Positions 18,413-27,860 of a DNA stretch of 64,000 bases are shown here, piece by piece (position 1 is the first letter of the stretch; the number at the start of each line of letters is the position of its first letter). Both the position numbers and the translations under genes were made by a program. The stretch comes from Gammaproteobacteria bacterium (GTDB taxonomy: Bacteria > Pseudomonadota > Gammaproteobacteria > Pseudomonadales > Azotimanducaceae), in assembly GCA_021773565.1 (NCBI GenBank), contig JAJFJZ010000002.1, forward strand, positions 1 through 64,000, read 5' to 3'. The notes under the pieces were generated by a model, which did no database searches, was not told where the DNA came from, and saw only the letters and a list, made by a program, of their open reading frames with translations.

Positions 18413-19025
18413 CGGTACCAGTCGCGAGTTCCCTGCGGGCTTGCTGAATAATTTGTGTAGCACCATATAAAAACAAACTCGCCATAAACAATGCTACCAC
18501 CAGGTCTGGCAGTGCAGAATCAGTTTCCCACACGCCCCATGCAGCTATCAATACCGCAACGTTACCAATCGCGTCGTTTCTGCTACAAATCCATACGGAT
18601 CGTACGTTGGAATCTCCATCACGAAATCTGATCAGGATAAACACACTGGCAAGATTGGCAGCCAGCGCAAGACTGGCCGTCCACCCCATAATTTCCGCGA
18701 CCGGAGTGTCGCCATAAAACAGATGATAAAAAGTAGACAATAGAACCCAAAGGCCCATGATGGCAAGGCTGCTACCCTTAAAAAGTGCCGCGCTGGCACG
18801 TGCTTTGAGGCTTTTTCCGACAACCAGTATAGTAATGGTGTAGGTTACCGAATCAGCAAGAAAATCCAGCGCATCAGCCTGCAGGGCCTGGCTACCGGAA
18901 AAGATGCTGGCGCCAACCTCAACAACAAACATGCTGATATTAATTGCGATAACGGCCCACAGGGCACGCTTGTAGCGCACACTATCACCATCAAAGGTCA
19001 CGTCTTCACAACAACTGGCCGACAC
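18384..19025 (-). CDS. Cation diffusion facilitator-like metal exporter
   Basis: 213 aa; the start is GTG at 19025. There are five to six transmembrane helices. ALQADALDFLADS in the second helix corresponds to the metal-binding (H/D)xxxD pair of CDF transporters, and CSRNDAIGNVAVL to the second pair with its NDxxxN core. The N-terminal SCCED and the C-terminal HAH end could also bind metal. It lacks the usual long C-terminal cytoplasmic domain, which marks the short CDF subgroup often next to MerR regulators. It is divergent to a CadR-like regulator and carries a MerR-type promoter, so Cd, Pb, Zn or Co export is likely. Confidence 0.85.
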   Translation of the reverse strand: MSASCCEDVTFDGDSVRYKRALWAVIAINISMFVVEVGASIFSGSQALQADALDFLADSVTYTITILVVGKSLKARASAALFKGSSLAIMGLWVLLSTFYHLFYGDTPVAEIMGWTASLALAANLASVFILIRFRDGDSNVRSVWICSRNDAIGNVAVLIAAWGVWETDSALPDLVVALFMASLFLYGATQIIQQARRELATGTVVPDSAHAH

Positions 19026-19054
19026 AGCGCTACCACTAATATTCAGGAAGAGGT

Positions 19055-19085
19055 ATTCTAAAACCTACAACGAATGTAGGTTCAA
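19055..19085 (-). promoter_or_regulatory. MerR-type promoter/operator for the metal exporter
   Basis: On the minus strand TTGAAC (19085-19080) and TAGAAT (19060-19055) are separated by 19 bases, the over-long spacing typical of MerR-activated promoters. The spacer contains a perfect 8-base inverted repeat, AACCTACA and TGTAGGTT around ACGAA (19062-19082 on the plus strand). The regulator gene begins eight bases beyond it. Confidence 0.88.
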
Positions 19086-19092
19086 GCACTTT

Positions 19093-19512
19093 ATGTCGTA
19101 TTCTATTGGAACACTGTCACAAAATGCCGGATGTGCCAGCCAGACTATTCGCTATTATGAAGAAATTGGCCTTTTGTCCCCTCCTTCGCGCACCGAAGGC
19201 AACCAGCGACGATTTACCGACAAACACATGGAAGAACTAACTTTCATTCGGCATGGGCGTGAACTGGGTTTTTCCCTGGATGCGCTGAGAGAACTCATGC
19301 ATATGGCAAGCAAGCCACAGGCATCCTGTCATGTAGCAGATAGTATCGCGCGCAAACAACTGGAAGAAGTTAACAGTAAAATTACGCGCCTGAATGCCCT
19401 GAAAGTTGAGCTCGAGCGTATGGTTGTGGAATGCAATCACGGCAACATTGCCACCTGTCGTGTCCTTGAAATTCTGTCCAACCACGAATTGTGCAAATCG
19501 CATTCCCACTGA
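19093..19512 (+). CDS. MerR family heavy-metal-responsive regulator (CadR/PbrR-like)
   Basis: 139 aa. N-terminal MerR helix-turn-helix: IGTLSQNAGCASQTIRYYEE and IGLLSPPSRTEGNQRRF, followed by the dimerisation helix. Metal-binding candidates match the CadR pattern: Cys in PQASCHVADS (about residue 79), then CNHGNIATC near residues 115-123, and a His/Cys-containing tail CKSHSH. It should bend the 19-bp-spaced promoter of the divergent exporter when Cd(II), Pb(II) or Zn(II) binds. Exact metal preference cannot be read from sequence alone. Confidence 0.9.
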   Translation: MSYSIGTLSQNAGCASQTIRYYEEIGLLSPPSRTEGNQRRFTDKHMEELTFIRHGRELGFSLDALRELMHMASKPQASCHVADSIARKQLEEVNSKITRLNALKVELERMVVECNHGNIATCRVLEILSNHELCKSHSH

Positions 19513-19524
19513 AAAAGTACTGTA

Positions 19525-22500
19525 CTACATGTTGCGCCGGTACTTTCCTCCCACTTGATACAGGGCGTCCGTAATTTCACCCAAAGTACAATGTCTAACG
19601 GCCCGTACCAATTCCTCAAATACATTGTCGTAATCAATTGCAGCTTGCTTCAGACGGTCCAGCGCGATGCTACTTTCATCTATATTTCGTGCTTTAAAAT
19701 CACGCAGGCGTTTTATCTGACTCTTCTTTTCAGAGTCTGTTGAACGCGCCAGTTCTATCTCCCTGTGTTCATCAGGTTCGGGATTTTCAAACATATTCAC
19801 ACCCACAATAGGTAAACTGCCATCGTGCTTTTTGTGCTCATAATACATGGATTCCTCCTGAATTTTTCCACGCTGGTACCCTGTCTCCATCGCACCGAGC
19901 ACGCCACCGCGTTCTGCGATGCGCTCGAACTCTTTAAGAACCGCTTCCTCCACCAAATCTGTGAGTTCCTCAATAACAAAAGCGCCCTGGGTAGGGTTTT
20001 CGTTTTTTGACAAACCCCATTCCCGGTTAATTATTAACTGTATGGCGATTGCACGTCGCACCGATTCCTCTGTTGGAGTGGTTACCGCCTCGTCATAGGC
20101 ATTGGTATGCAAGCTGTTGCAATTATCGTAATTACCTATGAGTGCCTGCAGCGTGGTACGAATATCATTGAACGACATTTCCTGCGCATGCAATGAACGC
20201 CCGGAAGTTTGCGCATGATATTTCAGTTTCTGGCCCCGCTCGCTGGCACCATATTTATCGCGCATCGCGATCGCCCAGATTCTGCGCGCCACCCTGCCCA
20301 GCACGGTATATTCAGGATCCATACCTATTGAAAAGAAAAATGACAAATTGGATGCAAAATCATCAATGTGCATGCCGCGTGCAAGGTAGGTTTCCACATA
20401 GGTAAAACCGTTAGCAAGCGTAAATGCTAATTGTGAAATGGGGTTCGCACCCGCTTCTGCTATGTGATATCCCGATATAGATACCGAATAAAAATTTCTT
20501 ACCTTGTTCGCCACAAAATAGGCCTGAATATCGCCCATTACTTTCAGACTGAACTCAGTAGAATAAATACAGGTATTTTGCCCCTGGTCTTCTTTTAGAA
20601 TATCGGCCTGCACCGTTCCGCGAACATTCTCCAGTGCATAGCTGTTTATCTCGTCCAGCTCCGCTGCATCAGGATCACGCTTATGTTCCAGCCGAAATTT
20701 CTCAGCCTGTTGATCCATTGCCACATTTAGAAACTGTGCCAGAATCGTAGGAGCGGGCCCATTGATGGTCATTGAAACCGAAGTCGCAGGATCACAGAGA
20801 TCAAAACCATCATACAAAACCTTAAGATCATCCAGTGTCGCAATGGATACTCCGGAGTTACCCACCTTGCCGTAAATGTCAGGCCGCTCATCAGGGTCTG
20901 TTCCATATAGCGTTACCGAATCAAATGCAGTGGACAGCCGCTTGGCCACTGCATGTTCAGACAGTCTTTTGAAGCGCTTGTTTGTACGAAAGGCATCCCC
21001 TTCACCCGCAAACATACGGGTAGGATCTTCGCCTTCCCGCTTAAAGGGAAATACTCCGGCCGTAAAGGGGAATCTTCCCGGAAGGTTTTCCAGCAGCATC
21101 CACTTTAACAAATCACCATGATCTTCATACTTTGGTAATACCACCTTGGGCAAACGGGTTCCCGAAAGGCTGGTGGTAGTGAGCGCTGTGCGAACTTCAC
21201 GCGAACCCGAAGTGCTTACATATTCATCCCCTGAATAACTTTCCTGCGTTTGGGACCAGCCGTCCAGCAAGCTACGCAAGGCGGGTTCACTGCGTGCAGT
21301 ACGCGCTTCAATCAAGGCATCCAGGCTGGGCGTTGTATTGTCTCCCAACATTCTGGCACTGGCTTGCAGTTGCTGCATTTCCCGCGCCAATGTGGATTGC
21401 TCTCGCACACGCTTGTGATAGGCGCGTATATCATCGGCAATCTCCGCAAGGTAACGTGCCCGCGCTGCAGGCACAATGACGGCTTCACCGGTGGAACACC
21501 GGCCCTGGATTACAGGCAACCTGCCTTCTACCTGTTTTAACCCCAGCGTACACAAGACCTTTACCAAACCCTGATACAGGGCAGTTACACCATCGTCGTT
21601 GAAGTGCGAGGCAACCGTTCCATAAACTGGCATCTGGTCGGTAGGTGTATCGAAAGCTTCCCTGTTTCGTTGCACCTGTTTTGCGACATCACGCAATGCG
21701 TCAGGACCGCCACTACGCTCAAATTTGTTTATTGCCACCAGATCTGCAAAGTCCAGCATATCAATCTTTTCCAGCTGGCTGGCTGCACCAAAATCGGGTG
21801 TCATTACATACAGGGAACAGTCCACGAAAGGCACTACACCAGCATCTCCTTGCCCAATACCCGGTGTTTCGACAACTATAAGATCAACGCCAGACAATTT
21901 GGCGACATCTATAATAGTGCTCAGGTGCGCGGGAACCTCTGTAAGGGTTGAACGCGTGGCAATAGAGCGCATAAAAATATTATCGCTCTCGATTGCATTC
22001 ATGCGTATGCGGTCTCCCAGCAAAGCCCCGCCTGTTTTGCGACGCGTCGGGTCGATTGCAATAATGCAAATTTTCAGGTCATCATCGTAATCCAGTCTAA
22101 AGCGGCGAATCAGTTCATCCGTTAGCGAAGATTTACCGGCCCCGCCTGTTCCGGTAATGCCCAGTACGGGTACCGCTTGCTCAAGTGCTGCAATGGATGT
22201 TGCCAGTTTCGCCTGATCTGCTTCGCTAAAACTGCTATTTTCAATTGCAGTAATTCTGCGTGCCAGTTCTGACCATTTGTCAGTATTCAGTTTTTGTTCG
22301 CTGGTCTGCTTAATTTGTGCCGGATCAAAACGACAGTGAGAAACCATGTCCTCGATCATGCCTTTAAGGCCCATTTTTTGACCATCTTCAGGCGTATAAA
22401 TACGCGCTACACCGTAGTCTTCCAATGCTTTCACTTCCGAGGCAATGATCACGCCGCCACCACCGCCAAATACACGAATATGTTCTGCACCACGCTCTTT

Positions 22501-22782
22501 CAACATATCCAGCATGTATTGAAAAAACTCGATATGGCCACCCTGGTATGAACTTATAGCAATTCCCTGCACATCTTCCTGGATGGCTGCATTCACGATT
22601 TCCTGCACGGAACGGTTGTGTCCCAAATGAATTACTTCAACACCAAGACCCTGCAAAATTCGCCGCATTATATTGATGGCAGCATCATGGCCATCAAACA
22701 GGCTTGCTGCGGTTACAAAACGCACCGGTATAGTTGTGTCCTGATCTGTTGTAGTGCTGATACTCGTTACGGCTGTACTCAT
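19525..22782 (-). CDS. icmF: Fused isobutyryl-CoA mutase (IcmF), B12-dependent with built-in G-protein chaperone
   Basis: 1085 aa. Domain order: B12-binding domain (about 20-150; FDGHDAA with His32 as cobalt ligand), MeaB-like GTPase (about 200-420; P-loop GTGGAGKSS at 211-219, NKFE at 352-355), and the TIM-barrel mutase domain (about 540-1085). The active-site residues that separate isobutyryl- from methylmalonyl-CoA mutases are Phe591 (MFAGEG) and Gln735 (GQNTC) rather than Tyr and Arg, so isobutyryl-CoA/n-butyryl-CoA (or pivalyl-CoA) isomerisation is favoured. The start overlaps the TetR gene by 4 bases. Adenosylcobalamin can be supplied by the adenosyltransferase at 26348-26935. Confidence 0.95.
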   Translation of the reverse strand: MSTAVTSISTTTDQDTTIPVRFVTAASLFDGHDAAINIMRRILQGLGVEVIHLGHNRSVQEIVNAAIQEDVQGIAISSYQGGHIEFFQYMLDMLKERGAEHIRVFGGGGGVIIASEVKALEDYGVARIYTPEDGQKMGLKGMIEDMVSHCRFDPAQIKQTSEQKLNTDKWSELARRITAIENSSFSEADQAKLATSIAALEQAVPVLGITGTGGAGKSSLTDELIRRFRLDYDDDLKICIIAIDPTRRKTGGALLGDRIRMNAIESDNIFMRSIATRSTLTEVPAHLSTIIDVAKLSGVDLIVVETPGIGQGDAGVVPFVDCSLYVMTPDFGAASQLEKIDMLDFADLVAINKFERSGGPDALRDVAKQVQRNREAFDTPTDQMPVYGTVASHFNDDGVTALYQGLVKVLCTLGLKQVEGRLPVIQGRCSTGEAVIVPAARARYLAEIADDIRAYHKRVREQSTLAREMQQLQASARMLGDNTTPSLDALIEARTARSEPALRSLLDGWSQTQESYSGDEYVSTSGSREVRTALTTTSLSGTRLPKVVLPKYEDHGDLLKWMLLENLPGRFPFTAGVFPFKREGEDPTRMFAGEGDAFRTNKRFKRLSEHAVAKRLSTAFDSVTLYGTDPDERPDIYGKVGNSGVSIATLDDLKVLYDGFDLCDPATSVSMTINGPAPTILAQFLNVAMDQQAEKFRLEHKRDPDAAELDEINSYALENVRGTVQADILKEDQGQNTCIYSTEFSLKVMGDIQAYFVANKVRNFYSVSISGYHIAEAGANPISQLAFTLANGFTYVETYLARGMHIDDFASNLSFFFSIGMDPEYTVLGRVARRIWAIAMRDKYGASERGQKLKYHAQTSGRSLHAQEMSFNDIRTTLQALIGNYDNCNSLHTNAYDEAVTTPTEESVRRAIAIQLIINREWGLSKNENPTQGAFVIEELTDLVEEAVLKEFERIAERGGVLGAMETGYQRGKIQEESMYYEHKKHDGSLPIVGVNMFENPEPDEHREIELARSTDSEKKSQIKRLRDFKARNIDESSIALDRLKQAAIDYDNVFEELVRAVRHCTLGEITDALYQVGGKYRRNM

Positions 22783-23426
22783 GTCTGTTTATGACCTCCG
22801 GCATCGCCGCACAACGCTATATGCGTTGAGCGCTTTAGTTGGGTGTGCAGCGATTCAATTTCTTCATGGGCATCTCCCATTATCAACCACTGATAAACTA
22901 TTCCAATTATAGTGGCGCAAAACTGCAAAGCGATTGCAGCTGTATCCACATCACCACTAATCTGACCATTCTGGATGCCCTGGGTAATCCATTGTTCAAC
23001 ATCCCTTCGGCGTCTCTCATGAATCTTTTCAATCACTGCTTTTACTTCCGAGTTTGGTCCGATTGATTCAAACCACAGCGTATAAAACGCGCGTACGTGG
23101 TCTGGTGCCTCTACACAAAATTTGTAGTGCGCATCAGTAGCCGCGTCTATTGCCTCAAGCCCCGCCTTACCACGTGTAACGGCGGTAAGATCTGACAACC
23201 ATTCCTTACTGACTGACAAGACAACAAATATCAGCAGACCTTCCTTGGAGCCAAAACGGGAACCGGCAAGCCCCCTGCTATATCCAGCGATTTCCCCCAC
23301 CGCCTTTAGTGTTGTGCGCTCTGTACCATACTCACAAATGAGTTTGATTGCGGTGTCCAACATCTGGGCATCGGAAAGCGCTGTCCTTTCTGCCTGGGTA
23401 CGCCTGATTTCTAGACTTTCAGCCAT
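22779..23426 (-). CDS. TetR family transcriptional regulator of the icmF/acyl-CoA dehydrogenase locus
   Basis: 215 aa. The N-terminal helix-turn-helix spans [30 protein letters not shown]. The C-terminal ligand domain is helical, with a conserved Trp-rich stretch IGIVYQWL. It precedes icmF in one operon and is divergent to an acyl-CoA dehydrogenase gene with a TetR-like palindrome in between, so it most likely represses both transcripts and is released by an acyl-CoA or branched acid. The ligand is inferred from context. Confidence 0.9.
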   Translation of the reverse strand: MAESLEIRRTQAERTALSDAQMLDTAIKLICEYGTERTTLKAVGEIAGYSRGLAGSRFGSKEGLLIFVVLSVSKEWLSDLTAVTRGKAGLEAIDAATDAHYKFCVEAPDHVRAFYTLWFESIGPNSEVKAVIEKIHERRRRDVEQWITQGIQNGQISGDVDTAAIALQFCATIIGIVYQWLIMGDAHEEIESLHTQLKRSTHIALCGDAGGHKQT

Positions 23427-23471
23427 AAATTACTTTGGTTCCAGTAGTTGGGCGGAATACACAGTCATGAT

Positions 23472-23492
23472 ACTTGTTTGCAACAAGCAAGT
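23472..23492. promoter_or_regulatory. TetR-type operator between icmF regulator and acyl-CoA dehydrogenase
   Basis: An imperfect 21-bp palindrome, with arms ACTTG.TTG and CAA.CAAGT around a short centre, sits in the 125-bp divergent region. Its length, symmetry and position are typical of TetR-family operators. Confidence 0.6.
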
Positions 23493-23551
23493 AAAATCAC
23501 TAAACTTGCTTTTTACCCGACCTATTTTCGACCAGAGCAGGAAATACTCCT

Positions 23552-24724
23552 ATGGATTTTTCCCTGAGTGAAGAACAAACACTGATACAGGACACCGCAC
23601 GGGCCTTTGCAAAAGAAGAGCTTGCCCCTATTGCTGCTGAACTGGATTCAACAGGGAATCATGCACTAATGCTTCCCAAGCTGAACAAGCTGGCACGAAT
23701 GGGATTCATGGGTCTGAACATTCAATCCAGGTACGGTGGGTCTGAAGTGGGTACCGTCGCATTCAGTCTTACCATCACCGAGATTGCTCGCGCATGTGCA
23801 TCAACAGCGGTAACCACGTCTGTAACCAATCTGGTTGCCGAGGTCATTCAAAGTGTCGGAAACGAAGTTCAAAAACAGAAATATCTACCCCGTATCTGCA
23901 ATGGAGAGTATGCAGCAGCCGGTTTTTGCCTGTCCGAATCAGAGGCAGGTTCTGATCCAGCCGCTATGCGAACCCAGGCCCAAAAACGAACAGATAAAAA
24001 ACACCCGGGTTATGTGCTTAATGGAAACAAGGTGTTCATTACCAGTGGCAGCTACGCAGGATTGTTCGTTGTATGGGCGGTCACCAACCCGGATGCACCC
24101 AGAGGCAAGGGTATCTCTGCATTTCTGGTTGAGGCAGATACGCCGGGGCTGGTAGTTGGTCCGGCCGAATCGAAACTGGGACAGATCGGCAGCGCTACCA
24201 ACGAGATTCGTTTCGAAAACTGTGAGATTCCAGCGGATTGCCTGCTGGGCAAGGAAAATGACGGATTTCGCATAGCGGTAGGAGAATTGTGTGGAGGCCG
24301 CATTGGTGTAGGAAGTCTTGCACTTGGCATTGGTCTCGCTGCGATGGATTACGCAAGGGACTACATACTGGAGCGAAAACAATTTGGCAAACGACTGGCA
24401 GATTTTCAGGGCTTACAATGGAAAATGGCAGATCGCTATACTGAACTGGAGTGCGCAAGACTTTTATTAATGCAGGCCGCCTGTCTAAAGGATGCAGGCT
24501 TACCCTACGCAACTGCAGCCTCAATGGCTAAATTAACGGCTACCGAAAATGCCAACACAGCCTGTTACGATGCCTTGCAAATGTTAGGTGGTGCAGGATA
24601 CACCAAGCATTTTCCACTGGAACGCATGACACGCGACGTACGGGTCACTTCCATATATGAAGGCACAAGTGAGATACAAAGGTTGATAATAGCGCGTTCG
24701 TTACTGGAAGATTCTAGCCCCTGA
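23552..24724 (+). CDS. Acyl-CoA dehydrogenase
   Basis: 390 aa, standard size. Features: N-terminal DFSLSEEQTLIQDTARAFAKEE, the signature AGFCLSESEAGSDPA (flavin/substrate loop), QFGKRLADFQGLQWKMAD, and the C-terminal QMLGGAGYTKHFPLERMTRDVRVTSIYEGTSEIQ with the catalytic Glu in YEGTSE (about residue 376). It catalyses FAD-dependent alpha,beta-dehydrogenation of an acyl-CoA. Divergent to TetR-icmF, so a short or branched acyl-CoA such as isobutyryl- or butyryl-CoA is a sensible substrate, though this is inference. Confidence 0.94.
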   Translation: MDFSLSEEQTLIQDTARAFAKEELAPIAAELDSTGNHALMLPKLNKLARMGFMGLNIQSRYGGSEVGTVAFSLTITEIARACASTAVTTSVTNLVAEVIQSVGNEVQKQKYLPRICNGEYAAAGFCLSESEAGSDPAAMRTQAQKRTDKKHPGYVLNGNKVFITSGSYAGLFVVWAVTNPDAPRGKGISAFLVEADTPGLVVGPAESKLGQIGSATNEIRFENCEIPADCLLGKENDGFRIAVGELCGGRIGVGSLALGIGLAAMDYARDYILERKQFGKRLADFQGLQWKMADRYTELECARLLLMQAACLKDAGLPYATAASMAKLTATENANTACYDALQMLGGAGYTKHFPLERMTRDVRVTSIYEGTSEIQRLIIARSLLEDSSP

Positions 24725-24798
24725 CATAGATCAAAAGGACGCTCCCCGGGATTCGTCATATCGCTGGATGGCGACCACGTTTTGCCTGCCGATGGGCT

Positions 24799-26196
24799 CT
24801 AGGGAAACTCCTTGGGGTGCATCGGGTGTTCACTCTGCTGTTCAATATAATGCCCTATCTTCAATAAGAGTGATTCCTCAAACGCTCTCCCGATAAGCTG
24901 CACACCTACTGGAATTTTTTCGCTTCCGATTCGCCACGGCAAAGACAGGGTAGGATTACCAGAATAATCATATGGCGCAGTAAATTTTAGCGTGTCAGCC
25001 ATATTTTGTTCTGCCGCATCCATCTCGGCTGAACCTTCTTTGGGTAGGGCATAAAATGGCATGGAAGGACAAAGAATAATATCAACTTTCTGGTATATAT
25101 CCGCCAGCAGCGCTTTTAGTTCACGACGCCCCATTTCAATTTGCATGTAGCTTGCTGCATCAATGGTCTGGCCTAACTGCAACAAAGCTCCAATCGGACC
25201 ATATTCCTCCTTACGAGAAGGAAATGTTTCGTTATGTGCATGAAGCGCTTCAACCGCGGTTGTTATCGCCCATCCTTCGCAACTGCTTTCATAGGGGATG
25301 GTGATATCAACAATCTTGCCACCGGCACCAACCAGACAATCAGCTACTTCCATGACGGCTGCTACCGCTTCGGGGTGGGTATTTTTTTCAATATACGATC
25401 GATCAATCCCGATTGTTAATTCAGATGGCATCCCGTTCAATGCAGACAGATAATCCGGGACATCTTTTGGACTGCTCGTGAGGTCTCTCTCATCGCTACC
25501 AGCTATGATCCCGAGCATTGCCGCAGCATCACCAACTGATCGGGTCATTGGTCCAATATGATCAAGAGAATATGCAAGTGGAAATACGCCTGCACGACTA
25601 ACCCGCCCCCAGGTAGGTTTTAATCCAACAATACCGTTAGCGGCGGATGGAAAACGTATGCTACCACCCGTGTCACTGCCAATGCTCCCAAAACACAGAC
25701 CTGCGGCAGTGGCAACCCCGGATCCGGAAGAAGATGCTCCCACCCAGCAGTTAGCGTTCCACGGATTAACCGGTGGCGAAACATCGGGATGATGTTTGGA
25801 GTAAGCACCTTCCGTTAACTTCAGCTTACCCAGCAAAACAGTACCTGCATTGGCAAGCTTTTGAATTACCGTGGCATTGTTGGAAGGAACATTGTTATTG
25901 TTTAACGGCATGCCGTAAGTAGTGGGTATTCCTTTCGTATCCAACAGGTCTTTCACCGCAACTGGCACACCATGTAGCGGAGAAAGAATGACACCTTCAG
26001 CAATCGACTTGTCTGCGGCTTCAGCTTGCGCAATTGCGGTTGCTTCAGTTAGCCGAACATATGCGCCAAGATCAGCATCAACTTCCATGATTCTGCGCAA
26101 CAGTGCTTCTGTGACCCGCACCGAGGTAGTCTCACCACAATGAATTTTTGTGGCAACCGAAAGCGCATCTTCGTAATGCAAGGGGATGTTCGTCAT
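24799..26196 (-). CDS. Amidase (amidase signature family)
   Basis: 465 aa. The Ser-cisSer-Lys triad is visible: Lys in PVAVKDLLDTKG, cis-Ser in WVGASSSGSGVATAAG and the nucleophile in GSDTGGSIRFP, followed by NGIVGLKPTWGRVS. It hydrolyses a carboxamide or aryl amide; GatA is less likely because no gatB/gatC are nearby and the length and context differ. It stands between the acyl-CoA dehydrogenase and the adenosyltransferase genes. Substrate unknown. Confidence 0.9.
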   Translation of the reverse strand: MTNIPLHYEDALSVATKIHCGETTSVRVTEALLRRIMEVDADLGAYVRLTEATAIAQAEAADKSIAEGVILSPLHGVPVAVKDLLDTKGIPTTYGMPLNNNNVPSNNATVIQKLANAGTVLLGKLKLTEGAYSKHHPDVSPPVNPWNANCWVGASSSGSGVATAAGLCFGSIGSDTGGSIRFPSAANGIVGLKPTWGRVSRAGVFPLAYSLDHIGPMTRSVGDAAAMLGIIAGSDERDLTSSPKDVPDYLSALNGMPSELTIGIDRSYIEKNTHPEAVAAVMEVADCLVGAGGKIVDITIPYESSCEGWAITTAVEALHAHNETFPSRKEEYGPIGALLQLGQTIDAASYMQIEMGRRELKALLADIYQKVDIILCPSMPFYALPKEGSAEMDAAEQNMADTLKFTAPYDYSGNPTLSLPWRIGSEKIPVGVQLIGRAFEESLLLKIGHYIEQQSEHPMHPKEFP

Positions 26197-26347
26197 CGTA
26201 ACTCCATTGTCCTGGTTTGCTAACGATCAAACGGCATCGTTGGCAAATTGGCTAGCTATCGCATCTGGATCATAGTCATTGTCATTGTCGCAAGCCACAG
26301 CATACAGCTTCATTATGTGTATAGAGAGGGCGAGCCCCGAAACAGGA

Positions 26348-26935
26348 CTACCTGGAACCGGGTCGCTTAATGCTGCCCTTTTGTTGCCAGATCACCTCTT
26401 CTTTCCCTTCAGCAACGATTACATAACGCGAGAGCACGAACAGGAAATCGGAAAGCCGATTTATAAACTGTACTGACACGGGGTTTACCGGGTCTTTCTC
26501 TATCAGGGCAAACATCAGCCGTTCTGCGCGTCGGCAACAGGTTCTGGACAGATGGACCTGGGAGGCACAGTTGCTACCCCCAGGTAAGACAAAGTTCTTC
26601 AGAGGTTCAAGCGTATCGTTTATCAAATCAATGTGTTGCTCTACCAGGGTAACATCATCTTCATCAATCAGCGTACTCCCGGGAATGGCCAATTCGCCCC
26701 CCAAATCGAACAGAGTGTGTTGTAAACCCGATAAATAGTTTTTTGCTTTTCCAAGCTTTTCATCACGTTCTGCAGGCAATACGCTAATTACCGCACCAAC
26801 CCAGGAATTCAGTTCATCTATGGTGCCAATAACATCCATGCGCATCGCAGACTTTTTTATGCGTGTGCCATCAGCAAGCCCCGTTTCTCCCTTATCCCCT
26901 GTTTTGGTATATATTTTGGATAGCCTGAAACCCAT
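26348..26935 (-). CDS. Cob(I)alamin adenosyltransferase, PduO type
   Basis: 195 aa. The N-terminal KIYTKTGDKGETGLADGTRIKKS is the ATP-binding signature of PduO/MMAB enzymes. DELNSWVGAV and the LSRTCCRRAERLM helix with its conserved RTxCRRAER pattern complete the active site. It makes adenosylcobalamin from cob(I)alamin and ATP and loads it onto mutases; icmF 3.6 kb away is the obvious client. It is divergent to the candidate selenoprotein gene. Confidence 0.95.
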   Translation of the reverse strand: MGFRLSKIYTKTGDKGETGLADGTRIKKSAMRMDVIGTIDELNSWVGAVISVLPAERDEKLGKAKNYLSGLQHTLFDLGGELAIPGSTLIDEDDVTLVEQHIDLINDTLEPLKNFVLPGGSNCASQVHLSRTCCRRAERLMFALIEKDPVNPVSVQFINRLSDFLFVLSRYVIVAEGKEEVIWQQKGSIKRPGSR

Positions 26936-27035
26936 AGGTAATTCCTGTGTGCCTTGAAAGAAGTAATATTAACCCTGTCGCTTTCACCTTAATAGTTGGA
27001 TAAAGTTAAGCTGATCCAGTTAAAAGGTGCACCAA

Positions 27036-27833
27036 GTGGCAGACCAGATAGCCAATATCATGCCTGATTCACCCGTCAAGTATATAGACAGAACCCGAGC
27101 CTACTATTTGTCCCAGGGCTTTCCCACACCCTACGAATGGGCCCAAAATACGGACATACCGTTTACGCAGACAGCCAAACCGGTAGCAAAATCCAGGCTC
27201 GCGCTCATTACCACTGCAACACCTGTAGACACGATTGGTGAAAAACGCCAATTACACATAAGAGCCACAAGACCCTTGCCTGAAAAAATGCATACCAATG
27301 ACCTTGCATGGGACAAGGAAACAACACACACCGACGATCTTGACTCTTTTTTTCCCATGCAGCATCTGTTGGACATGCAACACAGTAAGCGCATAGGTTC
27401 AATTGCCCAGCACTACTACTGCGTCCCTACCCTGTTTAGCCAGAACCATACCTGTACGGTTGATGCACCCAACATTCTGGAGGGGCTGCGCGCAGACCAT
27501 GTTGACATCGCCCTGCTGGTGCCTCTGTGACCTGTTTGTCATCAAACCGTGTGTTTGACTGCAAGACATCTGGAAGCTAATGGTATTGCCACAGTAATCA
27601 TCGGTTCCGCACTGGATATTGTGACCCATTGTGGCGCGCCGCGATATTTGTTTACCGACCTGCCACTGGGAAATCCCTGTGGTGTGCCTTACAAGCCCGA
27701 TATGCAAAAAGACATTCTTCATCGCGCATTAATGCTGTACGAAACGGCAACAAAACCGGGAACCGTGGAAAATACACCACACCAGTGGCCGGGAAATCCC
27801 GATTGGCGTGCTACCTATGCACGTGTAAAGTAA
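27036..27833 (+). CDS. Candidate selenoprotein of the glycine/sarcosine/betaine reductase B (GrdB) family, read through in-frame UGA
   Basis: Reading from GTG 27036 (AAAAGG eight bases upstream) the frame is open to a UGA at 27528-27530 and then, in the same frame, to a TAA at 27831-27833, giving 265 aa with the UGA at residue 165. The residues after UGA, PVCHQT, place the UGA at the first position of a UxxC redox motif. The downstream part (LTARHLEANGIATV, CGAPRYLFTDLPLGNP) is as family-like as the upstream part (PVKYIDRTRAYYLS). A stem-loop starts 11 bases after the UGA, with its loop after 17 bases, as expected of a bacterial SECIS. Selenocysteine insertion is the best explanation; a nonsense pseudogene is the alternative. 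GrdB-family members outside amino-acid reductase operons have no settled function. Confidence 0.78.
27531..27563 (+). promoter_or_regulatory. Putative bacterial SECIS element
   Basis: Directly after the UGA, a 6-bp perfect stem TCAAAC (27542-27547) with GTTTGA (27553-27558) closes a loop CGTGT containing the G/U bases expected in SelB-binding loops. Outside two mismatches the pairing continues with TGT and GCA. Seventeen bases separate the UGA from the loop, the same as I count in E. coli fdhF. A competing 5-bp hairpin, GTTTG with CAAAC (27533-27547), is possible. Confidence 0.65.
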
Positions 27834-27860
27834 GAGGCGCGGTTCACCAGACTCGTTTTA

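Noticed and set aside
27036-27833. The UGA-split gene as an ordinary nonsense pseudogene
   Set aside because: There is only one stop, it sits at a redox motif, the frame continues with normal family-like sequence, and a stem-loop follows at the right distance. A pseudogene is still listed as the alternative.
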